A stretch of DNA of 64,000 nt from Mycolicibacterium aurum (GCA_900078775.1 LT549889.1:1984001-2048000), one strand, 5' to 3'. Counted from the first letter of the stretch, positions 52,034 to 61,679 are shown. Notes: a model not told the origin generated them from the sequence alone. Program-made: numbers and translations.

Positions 52034-53153
52034 ATGTCACACACCGTAAATCGCCTCGCGTTGACGTCCGTCGCAACCGCGGGCCTGTATTGCGGCGTGC
52101 TGTTGCCGACCCCAACGGCGTTTGCTGAGCCCAGCCCCGGCGTGCCCTGCCTGGAGCTGATGCAGGATCTGGCCGCCGCGCCGGAGATGATCCCGCAGTC
52201 CTTGGAGGGCGGCGCCGCGGCGCTGACCGAGGCCCTGGCTCCTGCCGCACCGCCGGTGCAGGCCGCGGCCCCGATCGAGGCGGCGCCACTGATCGAGGCC
52301 GCCGCGGTACCCGCCGCCGCCGCCGAACCCGTACCCGCGCCCGCCGCCGTGCCGGTGGTCGCGCCGGCGGACACAGTCGCCCCGATGCCCGAGGCAGCAC
52401 CGGTCGCCGAGGCTGTTGCGGCACTCGACGCCGTTGCGGCCCCACCGCCGGCCGTCCCGGTCGCCGCACCCGCACCCCTGCCCGCGGCGGCCCGGCGCCG
52501 GTGGTTCCGGTCGCCGCACCGCCGCTTCCTGTCGCGGCGCCGCCGGTTCCGGTGGCGGTGCCGCCGGCACCGGCCGCGGTCCCGGCGGCACCGCTGGTGC
52601 AGGCCGCCGCCGTCCCGGCCGAGGTCGCCCCGCCCGTCGCCGCTCCCCGGCGCCCGTCGAGGCCGCGCCGGTTGCCGCGCCGCCCGTCGAGGCGGCACCG
52701 GTTGCCGCGCCGCCCGTCGAGACCGCGCCGGTGGCGGCACCCCCGCCCGCGCCGGAACCCGCTGCGCCGGTGGATAGTCCGCCGGCCGCGCCGATGCTGG
52801 AGGAGGCCCTGCCGCTCGAGGCCGCGGTGCCGGTCGCCGCGGTCACCCCGCTGGACGCGGCCGTCGCGGTCCCCGCGGCCGTGCCCCCGGGCCCCACCGC
52901 GGCGGCCATGGTCAGCGATGCCGCGGGCAGCGTGCTGCCGGCGATCGCCAATGCGCCGTCGATCCTCGCGGCGACCCCACCGCCGCCGCTGGCGCTGCCC
53001 TCGGTTCCCGGATTTCCGACGCTGCCGACCGAACTGACGATTCCCCGCGACTTCGTGTGCGAGGGCACCGCGTGGTCGGCGCACGGGGGCACCGACGGCG
53101 ACCCTCATCTGCCCGCCGGCCCGAAAACCCAAGCGGGCCGGACTGACTGGTGA
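52034..53153 (+). pseudogene. Exported Pro/Ala-rich protein gene interrupted by two single-base frameshifts
   Basis: N-terminus MSHTVNRLALTSVATAGLYCG is a signal peptide with cleavage near TAFAEP. Reading breaks at a C-run at 52491-52493 and again at 52645-52648; adding one C at each gives one open frame of about 373 codons. The sequence between and after is in continuous Pro/Ala/Val repeats (APVAAPPVE type), and ends with a less biased tail (FVCEGTAWSAHGG). Function unknown; probably a wall or secreted protein. Both indels lie in short C-runs, like the SRPBCC gene, so a sequencing error is plausible. Confidence 0.7.
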
Positions 53154-53160
53154 GCGCGGA

Positions 53161-53817
53161 TCAGGCGCTGGGCGCCCGCACCACCACCGGCACCGCCGGG
53201 AAGTAGATGGCCATCTCGGAGCGGCACTTGCGGAGCGCGGCGGTGCCGTAACCACGCTTGCGCAGATCCGGGCGGACCCAGACGCGCACCTCGACCTCGT
53301 GGTCGACGAGCTCGCCGAGCACCAGGCCGACCTTCTCCTCACCTTCGAGGGCGACGAACCAGGCGGCCTCTTCGAGGTCCAAACGTCCCAGGGCGGAGTT
53401 GATCTCGTCATCGAGGCTGCCCGCCGGGACACCCGAACCGTCGCCGGCGGTGTGCAGATCGTCGATCCGGGCCGCGAAGATGTCGCGGTCCTGCTCACCC
53501 GAGAACGCGCGCAGCACCAGGGTTTCGGCCGATGCGGCGGGTCGCTCGTTGAGGGTGAAGGTGAGCTGGGAGTTGAGGTCTTCCAGTTCTTCGGCGATGA
53601 GCGCGCGGGAGTCGCGGGTGAGCCGGTCGAAGGACAGCCCGATCACCGCCTCGCTGCCGGCGTGGGTGGTGCCGAGTAATGCGGCGATCGCCTCCACCGC
53701 CGCGGCCCGGTCGGCGGCTTCGACGATGGCATCGAGCACTTCGTGGCGCCGGTCAAGCGCCTTGACCAGTGCGTCGGCGATTTCGCGGCGGGCGGCGGCA
53801 CGATCCAGATCGGTCAT
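53161..53817 (-). CDS. Acetyltransferase (GNAT) with helical N-terminal extension
   Basis: 218 residues. The C-terminal about 130 residues show a GNAT fold with WFVALEGEEKVGLVLGEL, VEVRVWVRPDLRKRGYGTAALR (acetyl-CoA-binding RKRGYGT) and a final VPVVVRAPS strand. The N-terminal 85 residues are helical (LDRRHEVLDAIVEAADRAAAVEAIAALLG) and resemble the C-terminal coiled segment of GyrA/ParC. Acetyl acceptor is unknown. Confidence 0.82.
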   Translation of the reverse strand: MTDLDRAAARREIADALVKALDRRHEVLDAIVEAADRAAAVEAIAALLGTTHAGSEAVIGLSFDRLTRDSRALIAEELEDLNSQLTFTLNERPAASAETLVLRAFSGEQDRDIFAARIDDLHTAGDGSGVPAGSLDDEINSALGRLDLEEAAWFVALEGEEKVGLVLGELVDHEVEVRVWVRPDLRKRGYGTAALRKCRSEMAIYFPAVPVVVRAPSA

Positions 53818-53876
53818 GGACCAAGCCTAGATCGTGCCGTCGCCCGGTGCGCCGGAATCCGCGCTCCGGCACCGGG

Positions 53877-55139
53877 TCAGACCTGAGCGAACCGCTTCTC
53901 GTCGTAGCGGCGTGCCCATTCCGCGCGTGGCCGGATCGAGGTGTCGACGTCGGTCGCGGTGGCGCGCAGTGCGCCGACGGTGGCCTTGTCCTCAGGCGTC
54001 AGCTTGAACGGGTCCCAGCCGAAGAACCGGCAGGAGTTCTGCCAGGTGATCTTGTTGATGTCAGAGTCCGAGGCCCCGGCGGCGAGCAGCTCGGCGTGCA
54101 CCTTCTCCGGCGCGTCCGGCCAGAAGCAATCCGAATGCGGGTAGTCGCATTCCCAGGCGATGTTGTCGATGCCGATCTCGTGCCGCAGTTTCAGCGAGGT
54201 CTTGTCGGTGACGTAGCAGGCCAGCGAGTGCTCACGGAACACATCGGAGGGCAGCTTGTCGCCGAAGTCGCGGCGCAGCCACTTCTGGTTGGTGTAGTGC
54301 CGGTCGCTGCGGTCGAGGTAGAACGGAATCCAGCCGATGCCGCCCTCGGAGAAGGCGAACTTCAGGTCCGGGTAGTTGCGCATCGCCGGCCCCCACAGCA
54401 GATCCTGGGCGCACATCGCCGACACCTGGGTGGCCAGGATGATCAGGTTGTCGATCGGGGCGTTGGGCGCCATGCTGATCGCCCCGAAGCCGGTGCCGAT
54501 GTGCAGGCACATCACCACCTGCTCCTCGGACAGGGTGCGGAACACCGGGCCCCAGTACTCCTCGTCGTGGTAGCTCGGAATGCCCTCCAGGTGCGGCAGT
54601 TCCGGCATGGTGACCGCACGGCAGCCCTTGGCGGCGACCCGGCGGATCTCCTGGCACATGGCCTCCGGGTTCCAGGTGGGCAGGATCGCGATCGGGATGA
54701 AGCGGTCCGGGTAGCTGCCCGCCCACTCGTCGATGTGCCAGTCGTTGTAGGCCGACACCATGACCAGGGTGACGTCCTCCCGGGTCATGTTGAGGTGGCG
54801 GGCGGAGAAGCCGGTGAAGGTCGGGAAGCACATCGAGGCCAGGATCCCGTTGCGGCTCATGTCCCGGACGCGCTCGTGTACGTCGTAGACACCGGGGCGC
54901 ATCTCGGCGAAACCGGCGGGATCGCGGCCCCACTCCTCGGCCGGCCAGGACACCACGGCGTTGAGGCCGCTGACGCCCTGCGGACGGCCCTGGTACATCC
55001 ACTGGTCGACCCCTTTCTCGTCGGTCACGACGATGGGGGCATCGGCCTTGTACTTGGCCGGGACGTGGTTCAGGAACATGTCGGGCGGCTCGACCACGTG
55101 GTCGTCGATGCTCACCAGGATCAGGTCGTCGGTCTGCAT
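53877..55139 (-). CDS. Amidohydrolase-2 family metal-dependent hydrolase
   Basis: 420 residues. The family metal-binding His/Asp set is visible: SIDDHVVEP near the N-terminus, MCLHIGTGFG, and ECDYPHSDCFWPD with its Asp-His at the end. PF04909 members hydrolyse or decarboxylate small acids and lactones, and several act in aromatic breakdown. It is divergent from an AraC regulator across 24 nt. The substrate is not predictable. Confidence 0.9.
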   Translation of the reverse strand: MQTDDLILVSIDDHVVEPPDMFLNHVPAKYKADAPIVVTDEKGVDQWMYQGRPQGVSGLNAVVSWPAEEWGRDPAGFAEMRPGVYDVHERVRDMSRNGILASMCFPTFTGFSARHLNMTREDVTLVMVSAYNDWHIDEWAGSYPDRFIPIAILPTWNPEAMCQEIRRVAAKGCRAVTMPELPHLEGIPSYHDEEYWGPVFRTLSEEQVVMCLHIGTGFGAISMAPNAPIDNLIILATQVSAMCAQDLLWGPAMRNYPDLKFAFSEGGIGWIPFYLDRSDRHYTNQKWLRRDFGDKLPSDVFREHSLACYVTDKTSLKLRHEIGIDNIAWECDYPHSDCFWPDAPEKVHAELLAAGASDSDINKITWQNSCRFFGWDPFKLTPEDKATVGALRATATDVDTSIRPRAEWARRYDEKRFAQV

Positions 55140-55149
55140 ACCTAACTAG

Positions 55150-55155
55150 TACCCT
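55150..55155 (+). promoter_or_regulatory. -10 box of the AraC gene
   Basis: TACCCT ends 8 nt before the GTG at 55164. The 24-nt divergent gap also contains ACTAGT (55145-55150) near the amidohydrolase start, so both promoters overlap. Confidence 0.4.
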
Positions 55156-55163
55156 CGGATTCC

Positions 55164-56009
55164 GTGACCGTCTCTGCGTTTTCGGACAGAGATTTCGCCG
55201 AATCGGCCAAACCTCGCCACATCGATCTGCGCCGCGGCGGAAAGGCGGCCGCGGGCAGCTACCTCTACGAGGGCGACGGGCTCATCACCGGCTGGCATTT
55301 CCACGATGTGCACCAGATCGAGTACGCCCTGCACGGTGTCGTCGAGGTGGAGACCGAAGCCGCGCACTATCTGCTGCCGCCCCAGCAGGCGGCCTGGATC
55401 CCGGCCGGGCTGCGGCATCAGGCCGTGATGAATCCCGACGTCAAGACGGTCGCGGTGATGTTCGACCGGGACCTCATTCCCGACGGCGGAGACCGGGCCC
55501 GCATCATCGCGGTGTCCCCGCTGATCCGGGAGATGATGATCTATGCGCTGCGCTGGTCGATCGAGCGGCGCCCCGCCGATGCGGCCGACGACGGCCTCTC
55601 CGACAGCTTCTTCCGCACCCTGGCGGCCCTGGTGGTCGAGGCGCTCGACCACGAGGCCCCGCTGAACCTGCCAACCTCCGAGGATCCGATCGTGGCCGCG
55701 GCGCTGGCCTACACCAAGGAGAACCTCGCGTCGGTGACCGCCGAGGACGTCAGCCGGGCGGTCGCGGTGTCCGAGCGCACCCTGCGACGGTTGTTCGCCG
55801 ACACCCTCGGGCTGTCCTGGCGGACCTACCTGCTGCACGCCCGGATGTTGCGGGCGATGGCGCTGCTCGCCGCACCCGGCCAGTCGGTGCAGGCGACCTG
55901 CTCGGCGGTCGGCTTCGACAGTCTGAGTTCGTTCACCCGCAGTTTCAGCCAGTTCTGCGGTGAGACGCCGTCGGCGTACCGCAAACGGGTTGCCACCGAG
56001 CAGGATTGA
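55164..56009 (+). CDS. AraC-family regulator with cupin sensor
   Basis: 281 residues from a GTG. An N-terminal cupin (GWHFHDVHQIEYALHGVVEV, LPPQQAAWIPAGLRH) holds the metal/ligand His pattern. A C-terminal HTH pair covers about 185-281 (VSRAVAVSERTLRRLFADTLG and CSAVGFDSLSSFTRSFSQFCGETPSAYRKR). It is divergent from the amidohydrolase, its probable target. Confidence 0.92.
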   Translation: MTVSAFSDRDFAESAKPRHIDLRRGGKAAAGSYLYEGDGLITGWHFHDVHQIEYALHGVVEVETEAAHYLLPPQQAAWIPAGLRHQAVMNPDVKTVAVMFDRDLIPDGGDRARIIAVSPLIREMMIYALRWSIERRPADAADDGLSDSFFRTLAALVVEALDHEAPLNLPTSEDPIVAAALAYTKENLASVTAEDVSRAVAVSERTLRRLFADTLGLSWRTYLLHARMLRAMALLAAPGQSVQATCSAVGFDSLSSFTRSFSQFCGETPSAYRKRVATEQD

Positions 56010-56010
56010 T

Positions 56011-56649
56011 TCAGTCGGCCTCGTCGGTTCGGCGGAACAACCCGTCCCGTAGCAGATCGTTGACTGATTGCTGCCAACGCTGCAGTTGCTCCGGCGCGGT
56101 GAACGCCCCGGGGATGTGCCGCTCGATGTGTCCCTGCATGCTGATGGCGCCCACGGCCAGGATCATCGCGTTGATGACCGCCCATTGCAGGTCGACGTCG
56201 GGCCGGGTCTCACCGCGCTCGACGCGGGTCTGCCACCGCCGGTTGCCCGCTTCGTAGAGGTTGTCGAAGATGGTGGCCCCCAGGGAGCTGCCGTCCACCA
56301 GCGCGCGACCCACATAGGCGGCGACGTCGGGGTGATCGGCGATCATCTGCTGCACCCGCTGCCCGACCTCGGAGACCGAATCGGACGCGGACTCGGGGAC
56401 CGGCCGGGCCATCGGGGTGATGACCACGTCCAGCACGTACCGGTCGACGGCCTCGATCAGACCGGCCTTGGTCGCGAAATGGTGCTGCACCAGCCCCAAC
56501 GACACACCGGCCGCCGCGGCGACCCCGCGCAGCGTGGTTGCCGATGTGCCGCTCTGGGCGAAGCTCCGCAGCGCCGCGGCACGGATCTTCTCGACGTTGC
56601 TCGGTTCGGCACCACCCGCCGCTTCGGCCTCAGAACTCACAATTGCCAC
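56011..56649 (-). CDS. TetR-family regulator divergent from whiB6
   Basis: 212 residues from a GTG at 56649; a second in-frame GTG at 56640 is possible. The HTH region is KIRAAALRSFAQSGTSATTLRGVAAAAGVSLGLVQHHFATKAGLIEAV (about residues 21-68), the ligand domain is all-helical. A perfect 34-bp palindrome lies 33 nt upstream, between this gene and whiB6, so it is likely to control itself and whiB6. The stop is 1 nt from the convergent AraC stop. Confidence 0.9.
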   Translation of the reverse strand: MAIVSSEAEAAGGAEPSNVEKIRAAALRSFAQSGTSATTLRGVAAAAGVSLGLVQHHFATKAGLIEAVDRYVLDVVITPMARPVPESASDSVSEVGQRVQQMIADHPDVAAYVGRALVDGSSLGATIFDNLYEAGNRRWQTRVERGETRPDVDLQWAVINAMILAVGAISMQGHIERHIPGAFTAPEQLQRWQQSVNDLLRDGLFRRTDEAD

Positions 56650-56681
56650 CGTAGTCAATCTCTCGACGTCACGATTCGACG

Positions 56682-56715
56682 ATACGCACGTACCGTATGT
56701 ACGGTACGTGCGTAT
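56682..56715. promoter_or_regulatory. Perfect 34-bp palindrome between TetR gene and whiB6
   Basis: Left arm ATACGCACGTACCGTA (56682-56697), centre TG and right arm TACGGTACGTGCGTAT (56700-56715) are exact complements. It lies 33 nt from the TetR start and 25 nt from the whiB6 start, covering both promoters. Confidence 0.88.
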
Positions 56716-56739
56716 GGTCGGACCTAGGGGGAAGGGACG

Positions 56740-57015
56740 GTGGGGGACGTGTATCCGATATCGATCGAAGACGGAGTGTGGACGGCACCGTGCACACAGA
56801 ATCCCGACCGGTGGACGACGACGGCCGATGAGGGCGCCAAGGCGCTCTGCCGGGCCTGCCCGCGCCGTTGGCAGTGCGCCAAGGAAGCCTGCGTGACCCC
56901 GGGCGCGGAAGGACTGTGGGCCGGCATCGTGGTCCCGCCGTCCGGGCGGGGCAGGCAGTTCGCCCTCAAGCAGCTGCGCTCGCTGGCCGAGCGCAACGCC
57001 GGGCCCCGACGGTGA
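56740..57015 (+). CDS. whiB6: WhiB6 iron-sulfur transcription factor
   Basis: 91 residues from a GTG. The WhiB cluster cysteines are Cys18, Cys37, Cys40 and Cys46 (LCRACPRRWQC), then GLWAGI. The sequence around CTQNPDRWTTTADEGAKALCRACPRRWQCA and the tail GRGRQFALKQLRSLAERN closely resemble M. tuberculosis WhiB6 (Rv3862c), which controls ESX-1 and DosR genes through a redox-sensitive [4Fe-4S] cluster. A further Cys51 is not in the cluster. The N-terminus is shorter than that of Rv3862c. It is divergent from a TetR gene with a 34-bp palindrome between them. Confidence 0.9.
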   Translation: MGDVYPISIEDGVWTAPCTQNPDRWTTTADEGAKALCRACPRRWQCAKEACVTPGAEGLWAGIVVPPSGRGRQFALKQLRSLAERNAGPRR

Positions 57016-57274
57016 TCGACTGACTTCCGGATCAGCACCGCTACCTCTCCCCTCGTCGCTGTCTTCTCGACCGGGGCCGTCCCCCAGTTCGGGCCGGTGG
57101 GTGGAGAAAGGCCGATACCGCGGCGCCGCGGTCGATCGCATCGTCCACGGCGTCCTCCCTGATCTCGCGAGCGGCAACGAAACCGGAGTGCGCACGAAAG
57201 TCTTGCACGTCGGACCGGTGCGTATGCCCGAGGCTGCGATATTGCAGGCCTGTAATCCATGACACACTCAGCGC

Positions 57275-58195
57275 ATGGTTCCTCCCATCGCGCGCCCCAA
57301 GCTTGAGGGCAATGTCGCCGTCGGCGCGGACCGGCGGCTCGGTTTCGCGGAGTTCGGCGATCCCCAGGGCCGGGCGATCTTCTGGCTGCACGGCACACCC
57401 GGCGCCCGCAGGCAGATCCCGGCCGAGGCCCGGGCCTACGCCGAGCTGGAGAAGATCCGGCTGATCGGTGTGGACCGGCCGGGCATCGGATCCTCGACGC
57501 CACACCAGTATCCGAACGTGCTGGCCTTCGCTGACGATCTGCGCATCATCGCCGACACGCTGGGCATCGATAAGTTCGCCGTCATCGGACTGTCCGGCGG
57601 CGGTCCCTACACCCTGGCAGCGGCCGCGGCCATGCCCGAGCGGGTGGTTGCCGCCGGCGTGCTCGGTGGCGTGGCCCCCTACGTCGGCCCCGACGGCATC
57701 AGCAGCGGGCTGATGAACCTCGGCTCCACCGTTGCCCCGTTGTTCGAGGTCGCCGGCATGCCCATCCGGCTGGCCGCTGCCACCCTGATCAAGTTCATCG
57801 CGCCGGTCGGCTCCCCGGCCCTGGAGATCTACGCGAAGATCTCCCCGGAGGGGGATCGCCGGCTGCTGGCCCGGCCCGAATTCAAGGCCATGTTCCTCGA
57901 CGACCTGCTCAACGGCAGCCGCAAGCAACTCGCGGCGCCGTTCTACGACATCGTCGACTTCGTCCGTGACTGGGGATTCCGCCTCGACGAGGTGAAGGTC
58001 CCGGTGCGCTGGTGGCACGGCGACGAGGACCACATCGTCCCGTTCGCGCACGGTGCGCACGCGGTGTCGCTGCTGCCCGACGCCGAGATGACGGTGCTGC
58101 CGGGCGAGAGCCACCTCGGGGGCCTGGGCTGCGCGGAGGAGATTCTCCGTACCATGCTCGATATCTGGGACCGTGACGGGCACGGATCGCACTGA
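57275..58195 (+). CDS. Alpha/beta hydrolase
   Basis: 306 residues. FWLHGTPGARRQIPAEA is the oxyanion loop, GLSGGGPYTLAAAAA holds the nucleophilic Ser, WWHGDEDHIVP the Asp and GESHLGGLG the His. Substrate unknown; could be an epoxide hydrolase- or lipase-like enzyme. It precedes the two LLM genes at 35 nt and is probably co-transcribed. Confidence 0.88.
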   Translation: MVPPIARPKLEGNVAVGADRRLGFAEFGDPQGRAIFWLHGTPGARRQIPAEARAYAELEKIRLIGVDRPGIGSSTPHQYPNVLAFADDLRIIADTLGIDKFAVIGLSGGGPYTLAAAAAMPERVVAAGVLGGVAPYVGPDGISSGLMNLGSTVAPLFEVAGMPIRLAAATLIKFIAPVGSPALEIYAKISPEGDRRLLARPEFKAMFLDDLLNGSRKQLAAPFYDIVDFVRDWGFRLDEVKVPVRWWHGDEDHIVPFAHGAHAVSLLPDAEMTVLPGESHLGGLGCAEEILRTMLDIWDRDGHGSH

Positions 58196-58229
58196 CACTC
58201 TCTGAATCTCTCTGAAAGGAGTTCGGCAC

Positions 58230-59090
58230 GTGGAACTTTCGGGCACCGGAATCTGGAGTTCGCACCTTCGGTACGGTGATGCACAGCGCGCCGCCGAGGC
58301 CGCGGCCGAACTCGAGGAGCTCGGCTACACCGCGCTCTGGATCCCCGATGTCGGTGGACCCGTGCTCGATTCGGTCGAGAACCTGCTCGGTGCCACCAAG
58401 TCCGTCACCATCGCCACCGGCATCCTGAACCTCTGGATGCACGAACCGGCCGAGGTGGCGGCCGCGCATGCCCGGCTGACGGCGGCACACGGCCGGCGCT
58501 TCCTGCTCGGTGTCGGGGTCAGCCATGCGCCGCTGATCGACTCCAAGAACCCCGGCACCTACCGCAAGCCCCTGGCCGCCACCGCGGCTTTCCTGGACGG
58601 GCTGGACAACGCCGAACAGCCGGTAGCGCCCGAGGACCGGGTGCTGGCCGCGCTGGGACCCAAGATGCTGCAGTTGGCCGCCGATCGGTCCCGCGGTGTG
58701 CACCCCTACCTCGTCACCCCGGAGCACTCCGCGATCGCCCGCGCGGCGCTCGGCGACGGGTCCCTGGTGCTGCCCGAGCAGACCGTCATCCTCTCCGCGG
58801 ACCCCGACATCGCGCGCCCCATCGCGCGCAAGTGGCTCGCGAGTTACCTGGCGCTGCCCAACTACGCCAACAACCTGCTACGCATCGGCTTCTCCGAGGA
58901 CGATGTGCACGACGTCAGCGACCGCCTGGTCGACGCGATCGTGGCGTGGGGCGACGAGAATGCGATCCTGGCCCGGGTCCAGGAGCACAAGGCGGCCGGC
59001 GCCGACCACGTGTGTGTGCAGGTCCTCGATGCCGACCTGTCGGCGCTGCCGCTCGAGCAGTGGCGCCGGCTGGCGCCGGTGCTGAACTGA
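58230..59090 (+). CDS. LLM-class F420-dependent oxidoreductase
   Basis: 286 residues, bacterial-luciferase-like TIM barrel of the mycobacterial TIGR03620 type: GYTALWIPDVGGPVLDSVENLLGATKSVTIATGILNLW and GRRFLLGVGVSHAPL are the F420-binding landmarks. Start is GTG after AAAGGAG. It probably oxidises or reduces a small substrate using F420, and may work with the hydrolase before it and the LLM protein after it. Confidence 0.88.
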   Translation: MELSGTGIWSSHLRYGDAQRAAEAAAELEELGYTALWIPDVGGPVLDSVENLLGATKSVTIATGILNLWMHEPAEVAAAHARLTAAHGRRFLLGVGVSHAPLIDSKNPGTYRKPLAATAAFLDGLDNAEQPVAPEDRVLAALGPKMLQLAADRSRGVHPYLVTPEHSAIARAALGDGSLVLPEQTVILSADPDIARPIARKWLASYLALPNYANNLLRIGFSEDDVHDVSDRLVDAIVAWGDENAILARVQEHKAAGADHVCVQVLDADLSALPLEQWRRLAPVLN

Positions 59091-59111
59091 CCGTCGGCCG
59101 AGCGCTCCGCG

Positions 59112-60050
59112 ATGGCTGACCTGGATATCGGCGTCTACGTCCCGCAGATGGGGTTCTCCTACTCAGACGTGCTGCACCGTGCGCTGCGCTGCGAGGATCT
59201 CGGCATCGGGTCGCTGTGGCTCTACGACCACCTCTACGGCCCGGGGATGCCCGAGATCGATTCGCTGGAGGCCTGGACGCTGGCCACCGCACTGCTCAGC
59301 CGCACCGAGCGGCTGCGGGTCGGGCACATGGTGCTGTGCAACCAGTTCCGGCATCCGCTGCTGGTGGCGAAGATGGCGACCACCCTGGACCAGATCTCGG
59401 CGGGTCGGCTGCAGCTGGGCATCGGCAGCGGCTCCATCGAGGACGAGCACCGCCGCGCCGGACTGGACTGGGGACCGTTCGCGACCCGATCCGCCCGCCT
59501 CGGTGAGTCATTGGAGATCCTGACCCAGGCCTTCGGTACGGGCACCGTCGACTTCAGCGGTGAGCATTACACGGTGCGGGACATGCCGATCCGGCCCGGC
59601 GCCGTGCAGCAGCCGCGGCCACCGATCGTGGTCGGCGGCGTCGGGGAGAAGTACACCCTGCCCCTGGTGGCCCGCTACGCCGACGTCTGGAACGTGCCCA
59701 CCTACGCGCTCGGCGAGCTGGAGCACAAGCTGTCGGTGCTGCGGTCCATCTGCGCCGACATCGGTCGCGACCCGGCCTCCATCGTGATGTCGGTCGAGGC
59801 GGTGCTGGCGCTCGCCCCTGACGAGCGCTCGCTGCCCGAGGTCCGCGCGTTCGCCGAGAAGCGGTTCGGCGGGCCGGGTTTCGGGCTGGCCGAGGGCGGG
59901 CTGATCGGCACCGCGCCGATGATCGTGGACCGGCTGCGGCACTGGCAGCAGATGGGTTTCGGACAGGTGGTGCTGTTCACCCACGACCGCGCCTCCGACC
60001 AGACCCTCGAAGGGCTGGCCGGCGGCGTCATCACCGAGTTCGCCGGCTGA
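59112..60050 (+). CDS. LLM-class F420/flavin-dependent oxidoreductase
   Basis: 312 residues with the luciferase-like fold: [52 protein letters not shown] and [25 protein letters not shown]. Related mycobacterial proteins use F420 or FMN. Its C-terminal 20 nt overlap the convergent cinA gene. It is 21 nt after the previous LLM gene. Confidence 0.9.
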   Translation: MADLDIGVYVPQMGFSYSDVLHRALRCEDLGIGSLWLYDHLYGPGMPEIDSLEAWTLATALLSRTERLRVGHMVLCNQFRHPLLVAKMATTLDQISAGRLQLGIGSGSIEDEHRRAGLDWGPFATRSARLGESLEILTQAFGTGTVDFSGEHYTVRDMPIRPGAVQQPRPPIVVGGVGEKYTLPLVARYADVWNVPTYALGELEHKLSVLRSICADIGRDPASIVMSVEAVLALAPDERSLPEVRAFAEKRFGGPGFGLAEGGLIGTAPMIVDRLRHWQQMGFGQVVLFTHDRASDQTLEGLAGGVITEFAG

Positions 60051-61332
60051 CCGGACCCGCCGCCAGCAGCTCGCCGCGCAGCAGGTGCATGGCGACCGTG
60101 GTCGAGCGTTCCCGCACATCGGTGCGGTCCCCGGGGATGCGCATGGTGCGCACCAGTGTGGGCCGACCCGCCAGCGCGATACCGAAACACACAGTGCCGA
60201 CCGGCTTCTCCGCCGTTCCTCCGCCGGGGCCGGCGATCCCGGTAATCCCCACCGCGGTGTCGGCGCCGAATCGGGCCAGGGCCCCCTCGGCCATGGCGCG
60301 GGCCACCGGTTCGGACACCGCACCGTGTTCGGCGATCAGCGCGGGATCCACACCGAGCAGCTCGGCCTTGGCCTCGTTGGAATAGGACACCACCCCGCCC
60401 GCCAGATAGGCCGAGGAACCGGCCCGGTCGGCGATGCGGGCCGCGAGCAGGCCGGCCGTGCACGATTCGGCGGTGGCGAAGGTGCGGCCGGCCAGCAGCG
60501 CGGCGACCTGATCGTCGATCAGCGCGCCGTCGGTGGAGAACAGTTCGGCCGGATACCGGTCACGCAGCAGGTCCACCAGCGCGGTGTAGGAGCCGGCGGC
60601 GGCCGGTTCGTAGCGTGTGACGATCTCCAACTCGCCGCGGCGCAGGCAGGTGGTGATCTCCAGGTCCGCGAAGCCCGCGACGCGAGTTTCGGCCTCCCGC
60701 AACGCTTCCGCCAGTCCGGACTCGGCCAGGCCGAACATCCGCAGGGTGTCCTGTCGGTAGACGGTGCGTCCGGCGATCGCCTGCGCCACGGCGGCGGTCT
60801 CGACCGCGCGTGGCCACATGGGCTGCAGTTCGCGCGGCGGGCCGGGCAGCACCACGACCGCGGGCCGGCCGGGCGCGGGCGCGACCACCACCCCGGGTGC
60901 GGTGCCCACCGGGTCCAGGATCTGCGCGCCCGCGGGCACCATGGCCTGCTTGCGGTTGGCGGCCAGCACCGCCTCGAAGTCGACCTCGATGCCCCGGGCC
61001 GCCATCAGGTTGCGCAGAATGTCCGCGATCCGGGTCTCCAGGTCCGGGTCGAGCACCAGCTCGAGACCGGCGAACTGCGCGACCGTGGCGACCGTCAGGT
61101 CGTCGGCCGTCGGGCCCAGCCCGCCGCTGGTGATGATGAGGTCGACACCCTGGGCGGCCAGAAACTCCAGTTCCGCCTCGATGTCGGCGGCCCGGTCACC
61201 GCACTGGGTGACGTAGGCCAACTCCACCCCCAGCTCGAGGAGCCGGTCGGCGAGCCACGGACCGTTGAGGTCCTGGACCCGTCCGGTGAGAACCTCGGTC
61301 CCGGTGACGACGATGCCGGCGCGCGCACTCAT
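60031..61332 (-). CDS. cinA: CinA (competence/damage-inducible protein, nicotinamide-nucleotide amidase)
   Basis: 433 residues in the two-domain CinA form. The N-terminal MoCF-like domain has [21 protein letters not shown] and [13 protein letters not shown]. The C-terminal amidase domain starts [19 protein letters not shown] and includes [20 protein letters not shown]. It hydrolyses NMN and ADP-ribose species. Family length is about 415-430. Overlaps the convergent LLM gene by 20 nt. Confidence 0.96.
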   Translation of the reverse strand: MSARAGIVVTGTEVLTGRVQDLNGPWLADRLLELGVELAYVTQCGDRAADIEAELEFLAAQGVDLIITSGGLGPTADDLTVATVAQFAGLELVLDPDLETRIADILRNLMAARGIEVDFEAVLAANRKQAMVPAGAQILDPVGTAPGVVVAPAPGRPAVVVLPGPPRELQPMWPRAVETAAVAQAIAGRTVYRQDTLRMFGLAESGLAEALREAETRVAGFADLEITTCLRRGELEIVTRYEPAAAGSYTALVDLLRDRYPAELFSTDGALIDDQVAALLAGRTFATAESCTAGLLAARIADRAGSSAYLAGGVVSYSNEAKAELLGVDPALIAEHGAVSEPVARAMAEGALARFGADTAVGITGIAGPGGGTAEKPVGTVCFGIALAGRPTLVRTMRIPGDRTDVRERSTTVAMHLLRGELLAAGPVSRRTR

Positions 61333-61338
61333 GCGCTG

Positions 61339-61344
61339 AGCCTA
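61339..61344 (-). promoter_or_regulatory. -10 box of a probable leaderless transcript (cinA)
   Basis: Minus-strand TAGGCT ends 6 nt before the ATG at 61332. Confidence 0.4.
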
Positions 61345-61357
61345 TGCAGCGCCGGGG

Positions 61358-61582
61358 TCAGCGCGTCAGCCAGCCCTTCACGACGCCCAGGTCCCGGGAG
61401 TACTGCTCCATGATGTCGTCCTGATGCCGCGATCCGCCGCTGAGCGCGTCCTCGCCGGCCCAGATCACCCGGATGCGGGTGGTGTCGCGCATGTAGATGT
61501 CCACCCGGTCCGCGACCCGACGGTTCCAGCCGCGCTCCTCGCCGGTGGCGGCCAGGGCCTGCCGTTCTGTTGCGTCGGCCAT
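61358..61582 (-). CDS. Small conserved hypothetical protein
   Basis: 74 residues from an ATG at 61582 with GAGAGGAT upstream. Sequence includes GEERGWNRRVADRVDIYMRDTTRIRVIWAGEDALSGGSRHQD and the end VVKGWLTR. It is hydrophilic and shows no known domain or signal. It is upstream of cinA on the same strand by 25 nt, and could be co-transcribed, though cinA seems to have its own promoter. Confidence 0.6.
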   Translation of the reverse strand: MADATERQALAATGEERGWNRRVADRVDIYMRDTTRIRVIWAGEDALSGGSRHQDDIMEQYSRDLGVVKGWLTR

Positions 61583-61679
61583 CGTGATCCTCTCGTGCGG
61601 AGCATCCCCGTTCAGGAGACTGCCGTCCATTGTCCCCTGCCCCGGCCGTCCGTCCGGGACCGGCCCACGGGCGACGCTG

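Noticed and set aside
57041..57274. Minus-strand open frame extending from the hydrolase gene into the whiB6 downstream gap
   Set aside because: It continues antisense through the alpha/beta hydrolase and shows no family resemblance.
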